Source of the DNA: an uncultured Marinobacterium sp. | Lineage (GTDB): Bacteria > Pseudomonadota > Gammaproteobacteria > Pseudomonadales > Balneatricaceae | Direction of reading: 5' to 3' | DNA length: 64,000 bases | Assembly (NCBI GenBank): GCA_947501565.1 | Contig: CANMWJ010000001.1 | Location: 310,001-374,000, forward strand | Part shown: positions 50,711 through 60,308 of the stretch, piece after piece | How positions within the stretch are numbered: position 1 is the stretch's first letter | Layout of the letters: each line of letters begins with the position of its first letter | Position numbers and translations under genes: made by a program | The notes under the pieces: model-generated | Database searches by the model: none | The model's input: the letters and a program-made list of their open reading frames with translations, nothing else | Told to the model about the DNA's origin: nothing

Positions 50711-51796
50711 ATGAGAATCCTGCTCCTCTCCGCATACGATGCCGCCAGTCATGTGTATTGGCGAAAAGGCTTGGTGGCGCAGTTCCCGGAACATGACTGG
50801 CAGGTGTTGAGTCTGCCGCCGCGTTATTTTTCCTGGCGCATCCGAGGTAATAGCCTGAGTTGGGCGTTCGGTGAGCGGGAAACGCTGGAGCAGTCCTACG
50901 ATCTGATTATTGCCACATCGATGACGGACCTGTCTGCGCTGAAAGGAATGGTGCCTGCGCTGGCACAGGTGCCGACGCTGGTCTATTTCCACGAAAATCA
51001 GTTTGCTTATCCGGAGTCCGGGCGCGAGTACGGCAGCGTGGAGCCCAAAATCCTCAATATCTATACCGCGTTAGCGGCAGACTATGTGCTGTTCAATACC
51101 CACTACAACCGCGACACCTTTCTGCAGGGCTGTCGTAAGCTGCTGAAAAAACTGCCGGATCAGGTGCCTGCCGCTATCGTGGAGCGCTTGTGTGATCGCT
51201 CTGAGGTCGTGCCGGTGCCGCTGCCTGACGAAGTATTCCTGAACTCTGAGCCGGAACCCGGTGAGTTGCAGGTGGTGTGGAATCACCGCTGGGAGTTCGA
51301 TAAGGGGCCAGAACTGCTGCAGCAGGCGATGGCAGAGATCCAGCGCCGTCAGTTACCGGTGGAGTTACACTTAGTCGGCCAGCAGTTCCGCCACAGCCCG
51401 GCAGTGTTTGATCAGATCCGACAGGAATTTCCACAGATGATTGGTCACTGGGGATTTGTCGAATCCGTTACCGCGTATCGTCAACTGTTACAGCAGTCGG
51501 ATGCGGTGTTATCCACCGCACTGCACGATTTTCAGGGGATTGCCGTGCTGGAAGGCGTGGCTGCAGGTGCAATGCCGGTGGTGCCAAATCGACTGGCGTA
51601 TCCGGAGCTGTTTCCAGCGGATTGCTGCTACGACGAGGGTGAGCAGGAGAGTGCGAATCTGGTCAATAAACTTGAGCAACTGTGGAGCAGGAAAAAATCG
51701 GGTGAGGTGGCTGAAGCACCGTTAGTGAACGGTCTGAGCTGGAGTAATCTGAAAGGGGATTATGCGCGCGTGATCGATAAGCTCACGCGCGGCTAG
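50711..51796 (+). CDS. Queuosine-tRNA mannosyltransferase-like glycosyltransferase (DUF3524)
   Basis: This 361-residue GT-B glycosyltransferase has the DUF3524 N-terminal domain of GTDC1/QTMAN proteins: SAYDAASHVYWRKGL, PPRYFSWRIRGNSLSWA and TLVYFHENQFAYPESG, then DYVLFNTHYNRDTF. The C-terminal half has the nucleotide-sugar domain (VVWNHRWEFDKGPELLQQ, HDFQGIAVLEGVAAGAMPVV). Animal members mannosylate queuosine in tRNA-Asp. Bacterial homologues are widespread in gammaproteobacteria but their substrate is, as far as I know, not settled. It is monocistronic. Confidence 0.9.
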   Translation: MRILLLSAYDAASHVYWRKGLVAQFPEHDWQVLSLPPRYFSWRIRGNSLSWAFGERETLEQSYDLIIATSMTDLSALKGMVPALAQVPTLVYFHENQFAYPESGREYGSVEPKILNIYTALAADYVLFNTHYNRDTFLQGCRKLLKKLPDQVPAAIVERLCDRSEVVPVPLPDEVFLNSEPEPGELQVVWNHRWEFDKGPELLQQAMAEIQRRQLPVELHLVGQQFRHSPAVFDQIRQEFPQMIGHWGFVESVTAYRQLLQQSDAVLSTALHDFQGIAVLEGVAAGAMPVVPNRLAYPELFPADCCYDEGEQESANLVNKLEQLWSRKKSGEVAEAPLVNGLSWSNLKGDYARVIDKLTRG

Positions 51797-51806
51797 AGAG
51801 CGGGGG

Positions 51807-52604
51807 TTAATTCTCCAGTACGGAGAGCAGCAGACGTTTCACTTCATCGGTGGCAAACGGTTTGTCGATGATGGCATCGATGCCGGAGTGGTTGATGTGG
51901 CTGAGTTTGGTCTCGTCTTTTTCTGAGGTAACCATCAGTACCGGCAGGTGCGCCAGGTTTTCCGTATGACGGATATAGGTGGTCAGTTCAGCGCCATCCA
52001 CGTTGGGCATGTTGTAGTCGGTGACAACAAAATCAAAGCTGCTTTCATTCAGCACCATCTGCGCTTCCGCACCATCGGTGGCTTCGGTAATGTTGAGCAC
52101 ACCGAGGTTTTTCAGGACGCGGGAGATCATCTGACGTGCCATCCGGCTGTCATCAACAACCAGTGCGTTCAGTGCCGACACATCGTAGCTTTCCAGCGAC
52201 AGCTCCTCCGGTGACAGCAGATCGACTGTCGCGCGTAGAGCGCTGTGCAGATGCTGTTCGGTAAAAGGTTTGGGCAGAATCGCGACCACACCGGCTTGCT
52301 TAAACGCTTCCAGTTGTTCCAGGCGGGTTTCGCTGGATACCAGCATAAAGGGGGTATCTTCGCAGCCCGGCAGGGTGCGCAACTGCTGGATCAGGTCCAT
52401 CGCAGTGCCATCTTCTAGATACAGGGCACTGGCTACCAGGTCCGGTTTGAATCCCAGAATACTATCAACCGCCTGCTCAATAGTTGCGGCTTCATCGATC
52501 GATGTGACCTGCTCATGATTCAGTTCCTGCGTGATAACTTTCCGCTGCATCGCGGACGGTTCTACCAGCAGGATATTCAGGTCACTTTGCGAAAGACGCT
52601 CCAT
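51807..52604 (-). CDS. Double-receiver response regulator with degenerate first domain
   Basis: This 265-residue protein has two CheY-like domains. The second (about 145-265) is intact: ALVVDDSRMARQMI, phosphoacceptor in FVVTDYNMPNVDG, MVTSE and DKPF. The first (about 8-130) has lost key acids: LLVEPSAMQRKVI lacks the DD pair, and DLVASALYLEDG has Ala where the phosphoacceptor should be. LPKPF keeps the lysine. It is therefore a pseudo-receiver plus a true receiver without output domain. It lies convergent to the glycosyltransferase gene. Confidence 0.92.
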   Translation of the reverse strand: MERLSQSDLNILLVEPSAMQRKVITQELNHEQVTSIDEAATIEQAVDSILGFKPDLVASALYLEDGTAMDLIQQLRTLPGCEDTPFMLVSSETRLEQLEAFKQAGVVAILPKPFTEQHLHSALRATVDLLSPEELSLESYDVSALNALVVDDSRMARQMISRVLKNLGVLNITEATDGAEAQMVLNESSFDFVVTDYNMPNVDGAELTTYIRHTENLAHLPVLMVTSEKDETKLSHINHSGIDAIIDKPFATDEVKRLLLSVLEN

Positions 52605-52804
52605 TCAATACAACCTCAAAGTCAATTCTTCTCGCGAGTTGAACAACATAGCCAATTCTGCCCTGAAATGAAAATAGAGCAGAAGGATTTTGATCAATTT
52701 CTTTTACGATTTCAGTGCATTATTGGCATCACATCGCTTTAGATGCGGCTATGCTGGAGTAGTAATATGTCACTATGACGTAAAGGGGAACAGGGGGAGG
52801 CACA

Positions 52805-53671
52805 ATGAGAAATATTCAGGTTTGGCTGCTGTCAGCGTTGATGCTGCTGTCCGCTGGCGTTCAGGCAGGAACATCCGTGTGGCAGGTGGAAAAGGGCGGA
52901 AACCTACTCTATCTGGGTGGTTCCATCCATGTGGCGATGCAGGATAGCCCGCCGATCTCCAACGCCTATTTCAAGGCGCTGAATGATTCCGAGGTTCTGG
53001 TGCTGGAAACCGATCTGGATGAGATGCAGCAACCGGCATTCGCAAAAAAGGCGCTGGCCGTGTTTATGGACCAGCAGGGGCGACCGCTCTCCAGCCTGAT
53101 CAGCACCTCGACCTATCAACAGTTGCAGGAGTACCTCAGCGGTTACCGCATTCCGATTAAACTGTTCGAAACCGCAACCCCAGCGGGGGTTTATCTGACC
53201 CTCACCGAGATCGAGATGAAGCGGATCGGGGCGGTGCTGCCGGGTACGGACAAGGTGATGCACGCCGAAGCTAAAAAACTGGGTAAGCGCTTCGGTAAGC
53301 TGGAAACGCCCGATGAGCAGTTGGCTTTGCTCGGTCGCCTGGGGAAAAACAATCCAGACCGTTTTATCAGCAACGTGCTGGAGCATGTCGATACCGCACT
53401 GGAAGATATGCGCGCGATAGAAAATGCGTGGCAGAAAGGGGATCGACGCTTACTCGCCGAAGAAACGATCCGGGAGACCCGCGAAAAATACCCGGTGATG
53501 TATGAGGACATGATCGTACGTCGTAACCTCAACTGGATGCCGCAGATCATCGAGATGGCCGATAGCGCTGAGCGTGAGTTTGTGTTGGTGGGCGTCGGTC
53601 ATCTGGTCGGACCGGATGGTCTGCTGGGTAAACTGGAAGCGGCGGGTTATACCGTTCGCCAGATGGATTAG
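52805..53671 (+). CDS. TraB/GumN family secreted protein
   Basis: This 288-residue protein has a Sec signal (first 22 residues, ending GVQA). The TraB/GumN fold is shown by WQVEKGGNLLYLGGSIHVAM with its conserved GS-H, VLVLETDLDEM and the closing block VLVGVGHLVGPDGLLGKLEA with GxGHL. Families of this fold are related to Tiki-type metalloproteases, so a metal-dependent protease activity is possible but unproven. AGGGGGAGG precedes the ATG. Confidence 0.92.
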   Translation: MRNIQVWLLSALMLLSAGVQAGTSVWQVEKGGNLLYLGGSIHVAMQDSPPISNAYFKALNDSEVLVLETDLDEMQQPAFAKKALAVFMDQQGRPLSSLISTSTYQQLQEYLSGYRIPIKLFETATPAGVYLTLTEIEMKRIGAVLPGTDKVMHAEAKKLGKRFGKLETPDEQLALLGRLGKNNPDRFISNVLEHVDTALEDMRAIENAWQKGDRRLLAEETIRETREKYPVMYEDMIVRRNLNWMPQIIEMADSAEREFVLVGVGHLVGPDGLLGKLEAAGYTVRQMD

Positions 53672-53844
53672 TATTGCCGCACGATAACTGACCTAGGTGA
53701 TCCGCCGCCGGAGGTTGACCAATGCGCCGCATTGTCCGACTTTCAGGCGTGATGAGTCCCCTCTGCGTACTTAATGCTTTTCACTGTTCCCCGTGCTCTT
53801 TAGAATCGGGTGATCGATGGATAGCAGACAGTACGCAGGTGTAT

Positions 53845-56085
53845 ATGAATAACCCGGCCCTGAAGGATTCTCAGCAGTTCTACGCCAGCCTCAGCGAGGT
53901 GCTCAGCCTCATCAACCAATCCAGCAACTTTACTGATGCCTTCCCTCTGGTGGAGCACGCCTTGTTGCGGATGTTTAAAGCTGAGCGTGTCACCGTGTAC
54001 CAGCGTAATCTGGAAAGCTCCGATATCTTCTCCCGCTTTAAAAGTGGTGCCGATATCACCGAAATCCGCGTACCGGTTAGTACGACCTCTATCGCGGGCT
54101 ACGTGGCATTTTCCCGCAAACCCCTGTTGGTACACGATGTGACCGATCAGGAGGAGCTGCGCCGCATCCATCCGAACCTGACGCATAACACCAGTTTTAA
54201 CCAGAGCACCGGCTTCTGCAGCCGTACCATGCTGGTCGTACCGATCCAGTATGAACAGGTACTGCTGGGTGTATTGCAGATCATCAACCGCACCGACGGC
54301 AGCGTGTTTGAACGTGACGATCTGGCGAAAGCGGAGACCCTGGCATTCCGTCTGGCGCAGAAATTCCGCGCTGACTTCGGTTGTACCGATGCGCCTTTCT
54401 CCTATCTGGTGCAGGAAAAACTGCTCTCAGCGGAAGAGCTGCAGCACTATCAGCGACAGGCGGGCAGCGCGATTCCAGTGACCCGATTGCTGCGTAACGA
54501 TGCTAAATTGTCCACCCAGCAGATCGGCCGCTCGCTGGAGTGTTTCCATCAGGTGCCCTTTATCCCATACGACCCCGAGCGCTATCAGGTGCACCCGGTC
54601 TGTGAGGACATCAAGCTCAGTTACCTGAAGAGCAACAACCTCGCGCTGCTGACCGACGGTCAGGACAACGAGCAGGTGTTGATGCTGGTCGACGATCCGA
54701 ACGACACCGCCCGTGTACTGGCGATGGAGCACCTGCTGGGTACCCACAAAGTCCAGTTGGGTGTCGGCCTGCTGGATGATATCCACCAGTATCTTGGACT
54801 GGCATCCCTCGGTTTCGATATCGCCAATGATCAGGACGGCGACGTGGAGCTGGTGCTCTCTGCCAATGGACGCCTGGGCGATACCAATCAGACGCTGGAG
54901 AACGATGGCTCCGACGTGATCCAGTTGGTCAATCAGCTCTTGTTCGATGCCAAACGCTGGAACGCCTCAGACGTGCATATCGAGCCGGGCAAAGAGAACG
55001 AGCCGACCCGTGTACGGATGCGTATCGACGGTGGTTGTCAGGAGAGTATTCAGATCCCCAACAACCACACCCGCGCGATCATCTCGCGCATCAAGGTGAT
55101 GGCGAACATGGATATCGCCGAGCGGCGTATCCCACAAGATGGCAAGTTCAGCGTGCGCATTCGCGGCCAGTTGCTGGATTTCCGTGTGGCCACGCTGCCG
55201 ACGGTGAACGGCGAAGCGATGGTGCTGCGTCTGCTGCAATCCGGCGAACCGATTCCGTTTTCACAACTGAACTTCTCTCGGCGCAACGCCTCCGAGCTGG
55301 AACGGCTGCTGGGTAAACCGCACGGCTTGTTGCTGGTGGTCGGCCCAACTGGGTCGGGTAAAACCACCACGCTGCACGCTTTGCTGTCGCAGCTGAACAC
55401 ACCAGACCGTAAGATCTGGACCGCCGAAGATCCGGTGGAGATCACCCAATCCGGCCTCCTGCAGGTGCAGATCCAGCCGAAGATCGGGCTCGACTTTGCT
55501 GCCGCGCTGCGCTCCTTCCTGCGAGCCGACCCTGACGTGATTCTGATCGGTGAGATGCGTGATCGTGAAACCGCCAAGGCTGCGGTCGACGCAGCGCTGA
55601 CCGGACACCTGGTACTGTCTACCCTGCACACCAACTCCGCTGCGGAGACGATTACCCGTCTGCTGACGCTGGATATCGACCCGGATAACTTCTCCGAGGC
55701 GCTGGTAGGCGTGGTGGCGCAGCGTCTGGTGCGTACCCTCTGCGTGGAGTGCAAGGAGCCTTACCATCCGAGTCCGGAAGAGGTGGATACCCTGATCCAT
55801 AAATCTGGCAATCCGGCGCTGCCGTTGTCCACGGCAAGCACCTTGTACCGGCCGGTGGGCTGCCCGAGCTGTAACAATGCTGGCTACCGTGGTCGTACCG
55901 CGATCCATGAACTGCTGGTCTCCGGTGATAAGATCCGCGAGATGATCAACCATAACGCCGACGCCGGACAGATCGCGCGTCAGGCGATCAGCGAAGGGAT
56001 GCAGACCTTGCTGCAGGATGGTGTGAACAAAATTCTGGCCGGTCAGATCGATCTGCACCAGCTGAAGCGTGTAGCGGCAGAGTAA
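53845..56085 (+). CDS. GspE/PulE-family ATPase with N-terminal GAF domain
   Basis: This 746-residue protein starts at 53845; the frame extends upstream to 53722 but without family similarity. Residues 1-180 form a GAF domain (LINQSSNFTDAFPLVEHALL, then IAGYVAFSRKPLLVHDV). A T2SS E N-like domain (about 185-310) follows, then the GspE ATPase with Walker A GPTGSGKTTT near 500, EDPVEI, DPDVILIGEMRDRETAKAAV and the tetracysteine zinc site CVEC...CPSC. The GAF fusion and the lack of type II/IV pilus genes nearby point to a regulatory or motility-linked ATPase. Confidence 0.92.
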   Translation: MNNPALKDSQQFYASLSEVLSLINQSSNFTDAFPLVEHALLRMFKAERVTVYQRNLESSDIFSRFKSGADITEIRVPVSTTSIAGYVAFSRKPLLVHDVTDQEELRRIHPNLTHNTSFNQSTGFCSRTMLVVPIQYEQVLLGVLQIINRTDGSVFERDDLAKAETLAFRLAQKFRADFGCTDAPFSYLVQEKLLSAEELQHYQRQAGSAIPVTRLLRNDAKLSTQQIGRSLECFHQVPFIPYDPERYQVHPVCEDIKLSYLKSNNLALLTDGQDNEQVLMLVDDPNDTARVLAMEHLLGTHKVQLGVGLLDDIHQYLGLASLGFDIANDQDGDVELVLSANGRLGDTNQTLENDGSDVIQLVNQLLFDAKRWNASDVHIEPGKENEPTRVRMRIDGGCQESIQIPNNHTRAIISRIKVMANMDIAERRIPQDGKFSVRIRGQLLDFRVATLPTVNGEAMVLRLLQSGEPIPFSQLNFSRRNASELERLLGKPHGLLLVVGPTGSGKTTTLHALLSQLNTPDRKIWTAEDPVEITQSGLLQVQIQPKIGLDFAAALRSFLRADPDVILIGEMRDRETAKAAVDAALTGHLVLSTLHTNSAAETITRLLTLDIDPDNFSEALVGVVAQRLVRTLCVECKEPYHPSPEEVDTLIHKSGNPALPLSTASTLYRPVGCPSCNNAGYRGRTAIHELLVSGDKIREMINHNADAGQIARQAISEGMQTLLQDGVNKILAGQIDLHQLKRVAAE

Positions 56086-56118
56086 CCAGAGAGAACCGGA
56101 CGCGGAGAGCTAGGTGCC

Positions 56119-58326
56119 ATGAATCAGCGGAAGATCCGAATCCTGCTGGGATTATTTATCACCGTGCTGACGTTGGTGCCGGTGCTTACCGATAGCCGCT
56201 TTCAGCTGCTGGAACGCCTCGAACTCGACCTTTACGACCAGCGCCTGAAACAGACGCTGATCAACGAAGTTGACCCGCGTATCGTGATCATCGACGTGGA
56301 TGAGAAAACCATGGACCGGGAGGGGCGTTGGCCCTGGAGCCGCGACAAGGTCGCGTTGCTGGTTGATCAGCTGTTCGACCGTTACAACGTGGCGATCGCT
56401 GGCTTCGACGTGGTGTTCTCAGAACCTGACAACGCCCTCAGTCTGTTTACCCTGGAACAGGTGGCGGAAGGCGCCGCAGACCTGAACCTGCGTGACCTGT
56501 TGCAGATGGCGACCTACCTCTATCCCGATCGGCGTTTTGCTTCCGCACTGGAGGAGCGCCCGGTCGTACTCGGCTTCCCATTTGATCCACGGCATGCACA
56601 CCGGGAAAAGGGCACACCCGGTGAACCTGTTCTGGCCCCCGATCCACGTCTGGCGGGCATCCCGTTTCCCACCGCTCAAGGGGTGATTGGCAACCTGCCG
56701 ATGCTGCAGCAGAACGTGCTCTGGAGTGGTTTCTTCGATAACCCATCCGTAGACAGCGATGGCGTATACCGCCGCGTACCGCTGCTGCAGCGTTATCAGG
56801 ACCAGTATTACCCGTCGCTGGCGCTTTCCATGGTGATGGCGCTTTTTGGTGAAACGCAGGTGACGCCATTGATCGAAAGCGATGCCACCGGCAAACATCA
56901 CGCGATTACGGCGGTTGAAGTGGCCGGTATCCCGGTGCCCGTAGATGAGCACAGCGCGGTGCTGGTGCCTTATCGCGGTCCGATGGGTAGCTTTCCCTAT
57001 ATCTCCGCCACCGATGTACTGCACGGTGAAGCCGATCCGGCGCTGCTGGAGGGGGCGATCGTGCTGGTGGGCACTACTGCAGCGGGTTTGCTCGACCTGC
57101 GTGTAACCCCGATGAGCAACCGCTATGCGGGCGTTGAGGTGCACGCCAACATCATCTCCGGCATTCTGGATGAGCGCATCCACCATCAGCCAGATTACAC
57201 CGTAGCGGTGGAGCTGGTGCAGATGCTGCTCAGCGGTCTGTTGTTGTCGCTGTTGTTGCCACGCCTCTCTGTAACCCGCGGTGCATTGCTGACGCTGACC
57301 CTGATCGGGCTGGTGGTCGCCTTTAATATCTACGCCTGGAAGTCACTGATGTGGGTGGTACCACTCGGGTACACGCTGGTGCTGATTGTGTTGCTGTTTC
57401 TGTTTCAGCAGACCACCGGTTTCTTCTTCGAAACCCGTAACCGTCTTAAGCTGGCGACCCTGTTTGGGCAGTACATTCCCCCGGAGATTGTGGACGAACT
57501 GAACAGCGAAGGGGCTGAGGCGCAGATGCAGGGGGAGAGCCGCGATATGACGGTGTTCTTCTCGGATATTCGCGGATTTACCGGGCTGTCGGAATCGCTG
57601 ACGCCCCAGCAGCTGACCCGCATGATGAACATCTACCTGACGCCGATGACCCAGGTGATCCACCGCCACCGTGGCACGGTGGATAAGTATATCGGTGATG
57701 CGGTCATGGCGTTCTGGGGCGCGCCGCTGGCAGACCCACAACACCCACGCCATGCGCTGGACTCGGCGCTGGAGATGCAGGCGGAACTGAACAACGTAAA
57801 CAGCCTACTGAGGAAGGAAGGCATGCCCGAGATTGAAGTCGGCATGGGCCTGAACTGCGGCGAGATGAACGTGGGCAACATGGGTTCCAGTTTCCGTATG
57901 GCTTATACGGTGATGGGGGATGCGGTGAACCTCGGTTCACGTCTTGAAGGGCTGACCAAATTCTACGGCGTACCGATTATCGTCAGCGGTGAGCTGGCTG
58001 AACGGGTGCCGGAGTATCTCTTTCTGGAGCTGGATCGGGTGCGCGTAAAAGGCCGTAACGAGCCGGTGACTCTGTTCCAGCCGTTGGGTGTGCGGGAGGA
58101 GATGGATACCAGTCTGATCCGCCAGACGGAACAGTTCCACGATGCGCTGCTGGTGTATCGGAAAGGGGATTGGTCACACGCGCTGGCGGCGCTGGATGTG
58201 CTGGCGAACAGCAGTGATTGTCAGATCAGCGGTGCGCTGATCGATCTCTATCGCGAACGTGTCGACACGTTGTTGCAGAACCCGCCCCTCCAGTGGGACG
58301 GGGTGCATAATCATACTGCCAAGTAG
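56119..58326 (+). CDS. CHASE2-domain adenylate/guanylate cyclase (class III)
   Basis: This 735-residue membrane protein has a TM near residue 10-25, a periplasmic CHASE2 domain (VIIDVDEKTMDREGRWPWSR, then GFDVVFSEPD), three TM helices around 365-435 and a cytoplasmic class III cyclase domain. The metal-binding Asp lies in DMTVFFSDIRGFTGLSESL; DKYIGDAVMAFWGAP and AYTVMGDAVNLGSRLEGLT follow. A C-terminal helical tail ends the protein. It starts 33 bases after the GspE-like gene and is likely co-transcribed with it. The product is most likely cAMP. Confidence 0.95.
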   Translation: MNQRKIRILLGLFITVLTLVPVLTDSRFQLLERLELDLYDQRLKQTLINEVDPRIVIIDVDEKTMDREGRWPWSRDKVALLVDQLFDRYNVAIAGFDVVFSEPDNALSLFTLEQVAEGAADLNLRDLLQMATYLYPDRRFASALEERPVVLGFPFDPRHAHREKGTPGEPVLAPDPRLAGIPFPTAQGVIGNLPMLQQNVLWSGFFDNPSVDSDGVYRRVPLLQRYQDQYYPSLALSMVMALFGETQVTPLIESDATGKHHAITAVEVAGIPVPVDEHSAVLVPYRGPMGSFPYISATDVLHGEADPALLEGAIVLVGTTAAGLLDLRVTPMSNRYAGVEVHANIISGILDERIHHQPDYTVAVELVQMLLSGLLLSLLLPRLSVTRGALLTLTLIGLVVAFNIYAWKSLMWVVPLGYTLVLIVLLFLFQQTTGFFFETRNRLKLATLFGQYIPPEIVDELNSEGAEAQMQGESRDMTVFFSDIRGFTGLSESLTPQQLTRMMNIYLTPMTQVIHRHRGTVDKYIGDAVMAFWGAPLADPQHPRHALDSALEMQAELNNVNSLLRKEGMPEIEVGMGLNCGEMNVGNMGSSFRMAYTVMGDAVNLGSRLEGLTKFYGVPIIVSGELAERVPEYLFLELDRVRVKGRNEPVTLFQPLGVREEMDTSLIRQTEQFHDALLVYRKGDWSHALAALDVLANSSDCQISGALIDLYRERVDTLLQNPPLQWDGVHNHTAK

Positions 58327-58336
58327 CGGCCACCCA

Positions 58337-59938
58337 TTAAGCGTAGGCTTTCAAGCCCGGTAGGTTGGCCAGATCCACCTCGTCGATCTGTCGTTCCGCC
58401 ATATGGCGTTTTGCGTACTCCAGATAGGTTCCGCTGTGGGTAAAGAGTGCGAACAGATCCGCATCCAGATGATCATCCTCGACCATGCGACCCATGATGG
58501 TCATCGCTTGTGACAGCTTCATGCCCTGTTTATACGGACGGTCGGCAGAGGTCAGTGCCTCAAAGATATCCGCGATACACATGATGCGTGCACGCAACGA
58601 GAGCTGGTCGGCGTTCAGGCCGCGTGGATAACCGCTGCCGTTCATGCATTCGTGGTGGTTACAGGCGATCTCCGGCACGTTAGTCAGGTTACGCGGGTAG
58701 GGCAGGGACTCCAGCATATCGATAGTGACTTTGATATGGTCACGCATGATCTGGCGCTCCTCCTCGGTGAGGGTGCCGCGTGGAATGCAGAGGTTCTTGA
58801 TCTCGTCGTCCGATAGCATGCGGCGTTCGGTGCCGTTCACGTCGGTCCAGCACTGCTCGCCAATGGTCACGACCCGTGCCTGAGCTTCAGGCGCCATAAA
58901 TTCACCGCCGATATTGGCTTTCTGTAGAAACGCCAGATCCTCATCCAACACTGCACATTGCTCCTTGAAAGCACTTTGTGCCGCCGTTGCGTCTGCTTCG
59001 GAGAGCGATGGCAGCTGGCGTAGCAGTGCAATCTCCAGTTGCTGCTTACGCTCGCGGAAACGCCCCTCCACCAGTGCGATCCGGTCTACCAGCGTATGCA
59101 GTTTGGTGGCCTTGTCGATGATCGCTTCCGGTGTGGTGATCTTGCCGCAATCATGCATCCAGGCCGCGATCTTCAGTTCGTACATCTGCTGATCGTTCCA
59201 GTGTACGTCGGCATAGATGCCGTTGTCGGTACGGTTAACCGTTTCCGCCAGCAGCATGGCGATCTCCGGCACCTGTTCGCAGTGTTTGCCGGTGACGGGG
59301 GATTTGTGGTCGATTGCACGGCCGATCAGCTTGATAAAGGACTCAAACAGTATCCGTTGAGCGTCGATCAGCTTCTGTTTGGTCAGTACCGTGGCGGCCA
59401 TAGAAGCGAGGGATTCGATCAACGCTTCCTGTTCGCTGGAGAAAGGCACGATCTGGCCCTCTTCATCCTGTGCGTTGATCAGCTGCATGACGCCGATCAT
59501 CTCACCTTCGTGATCTTGAAGAGGGACCGAGAGGAAGGATTTGGAACGGTAGTTGAGCTGCTCGTCAAACTTCAGGGTGCCGGAGAAATCGTAGTCGTCA
59601 CAAGCATAAGCGTCGGGTACGTTGATGGTTTGCTGTTGCAGGAAGGTCTGCACCGCCACCAGTTTTGACTCCTGCCCGTCGGCGTTTCTCAGCAGCACGC
59701 TGGAAAGGTTCTCAGGCTTTTGCGCCAGGGCCAATGAGCGGTTGTGCAGCACCCGAAATTCCAGCTCGTTCGGGTCGGTATCCGACACTGTATAGAGGGA
59801 ACCGCCGTCGGCATTGGAGAGGCTGATACAGCCTGCGATGATCTGCTCGAGCAGTCGGTCGTGATCCTTCTCCGCGCTCAGGGCATAGGCCAGTTGCGCC
59901 AGCTGTTGAACGGTATCCTTATTGCTTCCTGTGCTCAT
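58337..59938 (-). CDS. GAF-HD-GYP phosphodiesterase
   Basis: This 533-residue protein starts at 59938 (MSTGSNKDTVQQ). A GAF domain fills residues about 25-190 (ISLSNADGGSLYTV, FLSVPLQDHEGEMIGVMQLI). The HD-GYP domain follows, with WMHDCGKITTPEAI, a 100-residue insertion, then HHECMNGSGYPRGLNADQLS. HD-GYP enzymes hydrolyse c-di-GMP or related cyclic dinucleotides. The insertion (about 285-400) between the HD and GYP parts is unusual and helical. It converges on the CHASE2 cyclase gene 10 bases away. Confidence 0.93.
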   Translation of the reverse strand: MSTGSNKDTVQQLAQLAYALSAEKDHDRLLEQIIAGCISLSNADGGSLYTVSDTDPNELEFRVLHNRSLALAQKPENLSSVLLRNADGQESKLVAVQTFLQQQTINVPDAYACDDYDFSGTLKFDEQLNYRSKSFLSVPLQDHEGEMIGVMQLINAQDEEGQIVPFSSEQEALIESLASMAATVLTKQKLIDAQRILFESFIKLIGRAIDHKSPVTGKHCEQVPEIAMLLAETVNRTDNGIYADVHWNDQQMYELKIAAWMHDCGKITTPEAIIDKATKLHTLVDRIALVEGRFRERKQQLEIALLRQLPSLSEADATAAQSAFKEQCAVLDEDLAFLQKANIGGEFMAPEAQARVVTIGEQCWTDVNGTERRMLSDDEIKNLCIPRGTLTEEERQIMRDHIKVTIDMLESLPYPRNLTNVPEIACNHHECMNGSGYPRGLNADQLSLRARIMCIADIFEALTSADRPYKQGMKLSQAMTIMGRMVEDDHLDADLFALFTHSGTYLEYAKRHMAERQIDEVDLANLPGLKAYA

Positions 59939-60082
59939 CGCTTTGTATTCCACTACGGTTCGTTCTGATCCCGTCAATGTGCGGTCCATGCCTTGCTATG
60001 TCAAGGGAAGAAGCGGGGAGGGGCGGTGGTTTGTTGAGGTATGCCTTACAAATGAACAGAGAGGGGCTGTTGGCGGGGTATT

Positions 60083-60195
60083 TGTTGGGAGTCGCTGGTG
60101 CTCGTCGCCAACCTGCCAGCCAAGTAGGTTGGCGACGAGCCGCAAATGGGACGCGGGTTGATGACCCGACAAGTTTAGGTGCGGCGACTCCCAAC
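60083..60195. repeat. Dispersed palindromic repeat, copy 5 (GTTGGGAGTCGC subtype, with extra unit)
   Basis: TGTTGGGAGTCGCTGGTGCT and CGTCGCCAACCTGCC are followed by AAGTAGGTTGGCGACGAGCC and a final GCGGCGACTCCCAACA. It lies in the 370-base gap between the HD-GYP gene and ald; the ald terminator is the only other element seen there. Confidence 0.85.
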
Positions 60196-60245
60196 AAACC
60201 CCAATAAATTTCAAAAAATCCCAACAAAACCATCCACCCAAAACG

Positions 60246-60272
60246 AATAAACCCCGCTGAAGCGAGGTTTAT
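60246..60272 (-). terminator. Terminator of ald
   Basis: On the minus strand ATAAACCTCGC and GCGGGGTTTAT pair with one mismatch around TTCA and lead into a TT-rich stretch. Confidence 0.8.
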
Positions 60273-60308
60273 CCATATAGTTGGGAATTACGTGTTTAAT
60301 CCAGACGA

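Noticed and set aside
50405-50992. Long upstream extension of the DeaD reading frame
   Set aside because: The extra 196 codons show no helicase-family similarity, and the ATG at 50404 matches the normal DeaD N-terminus.
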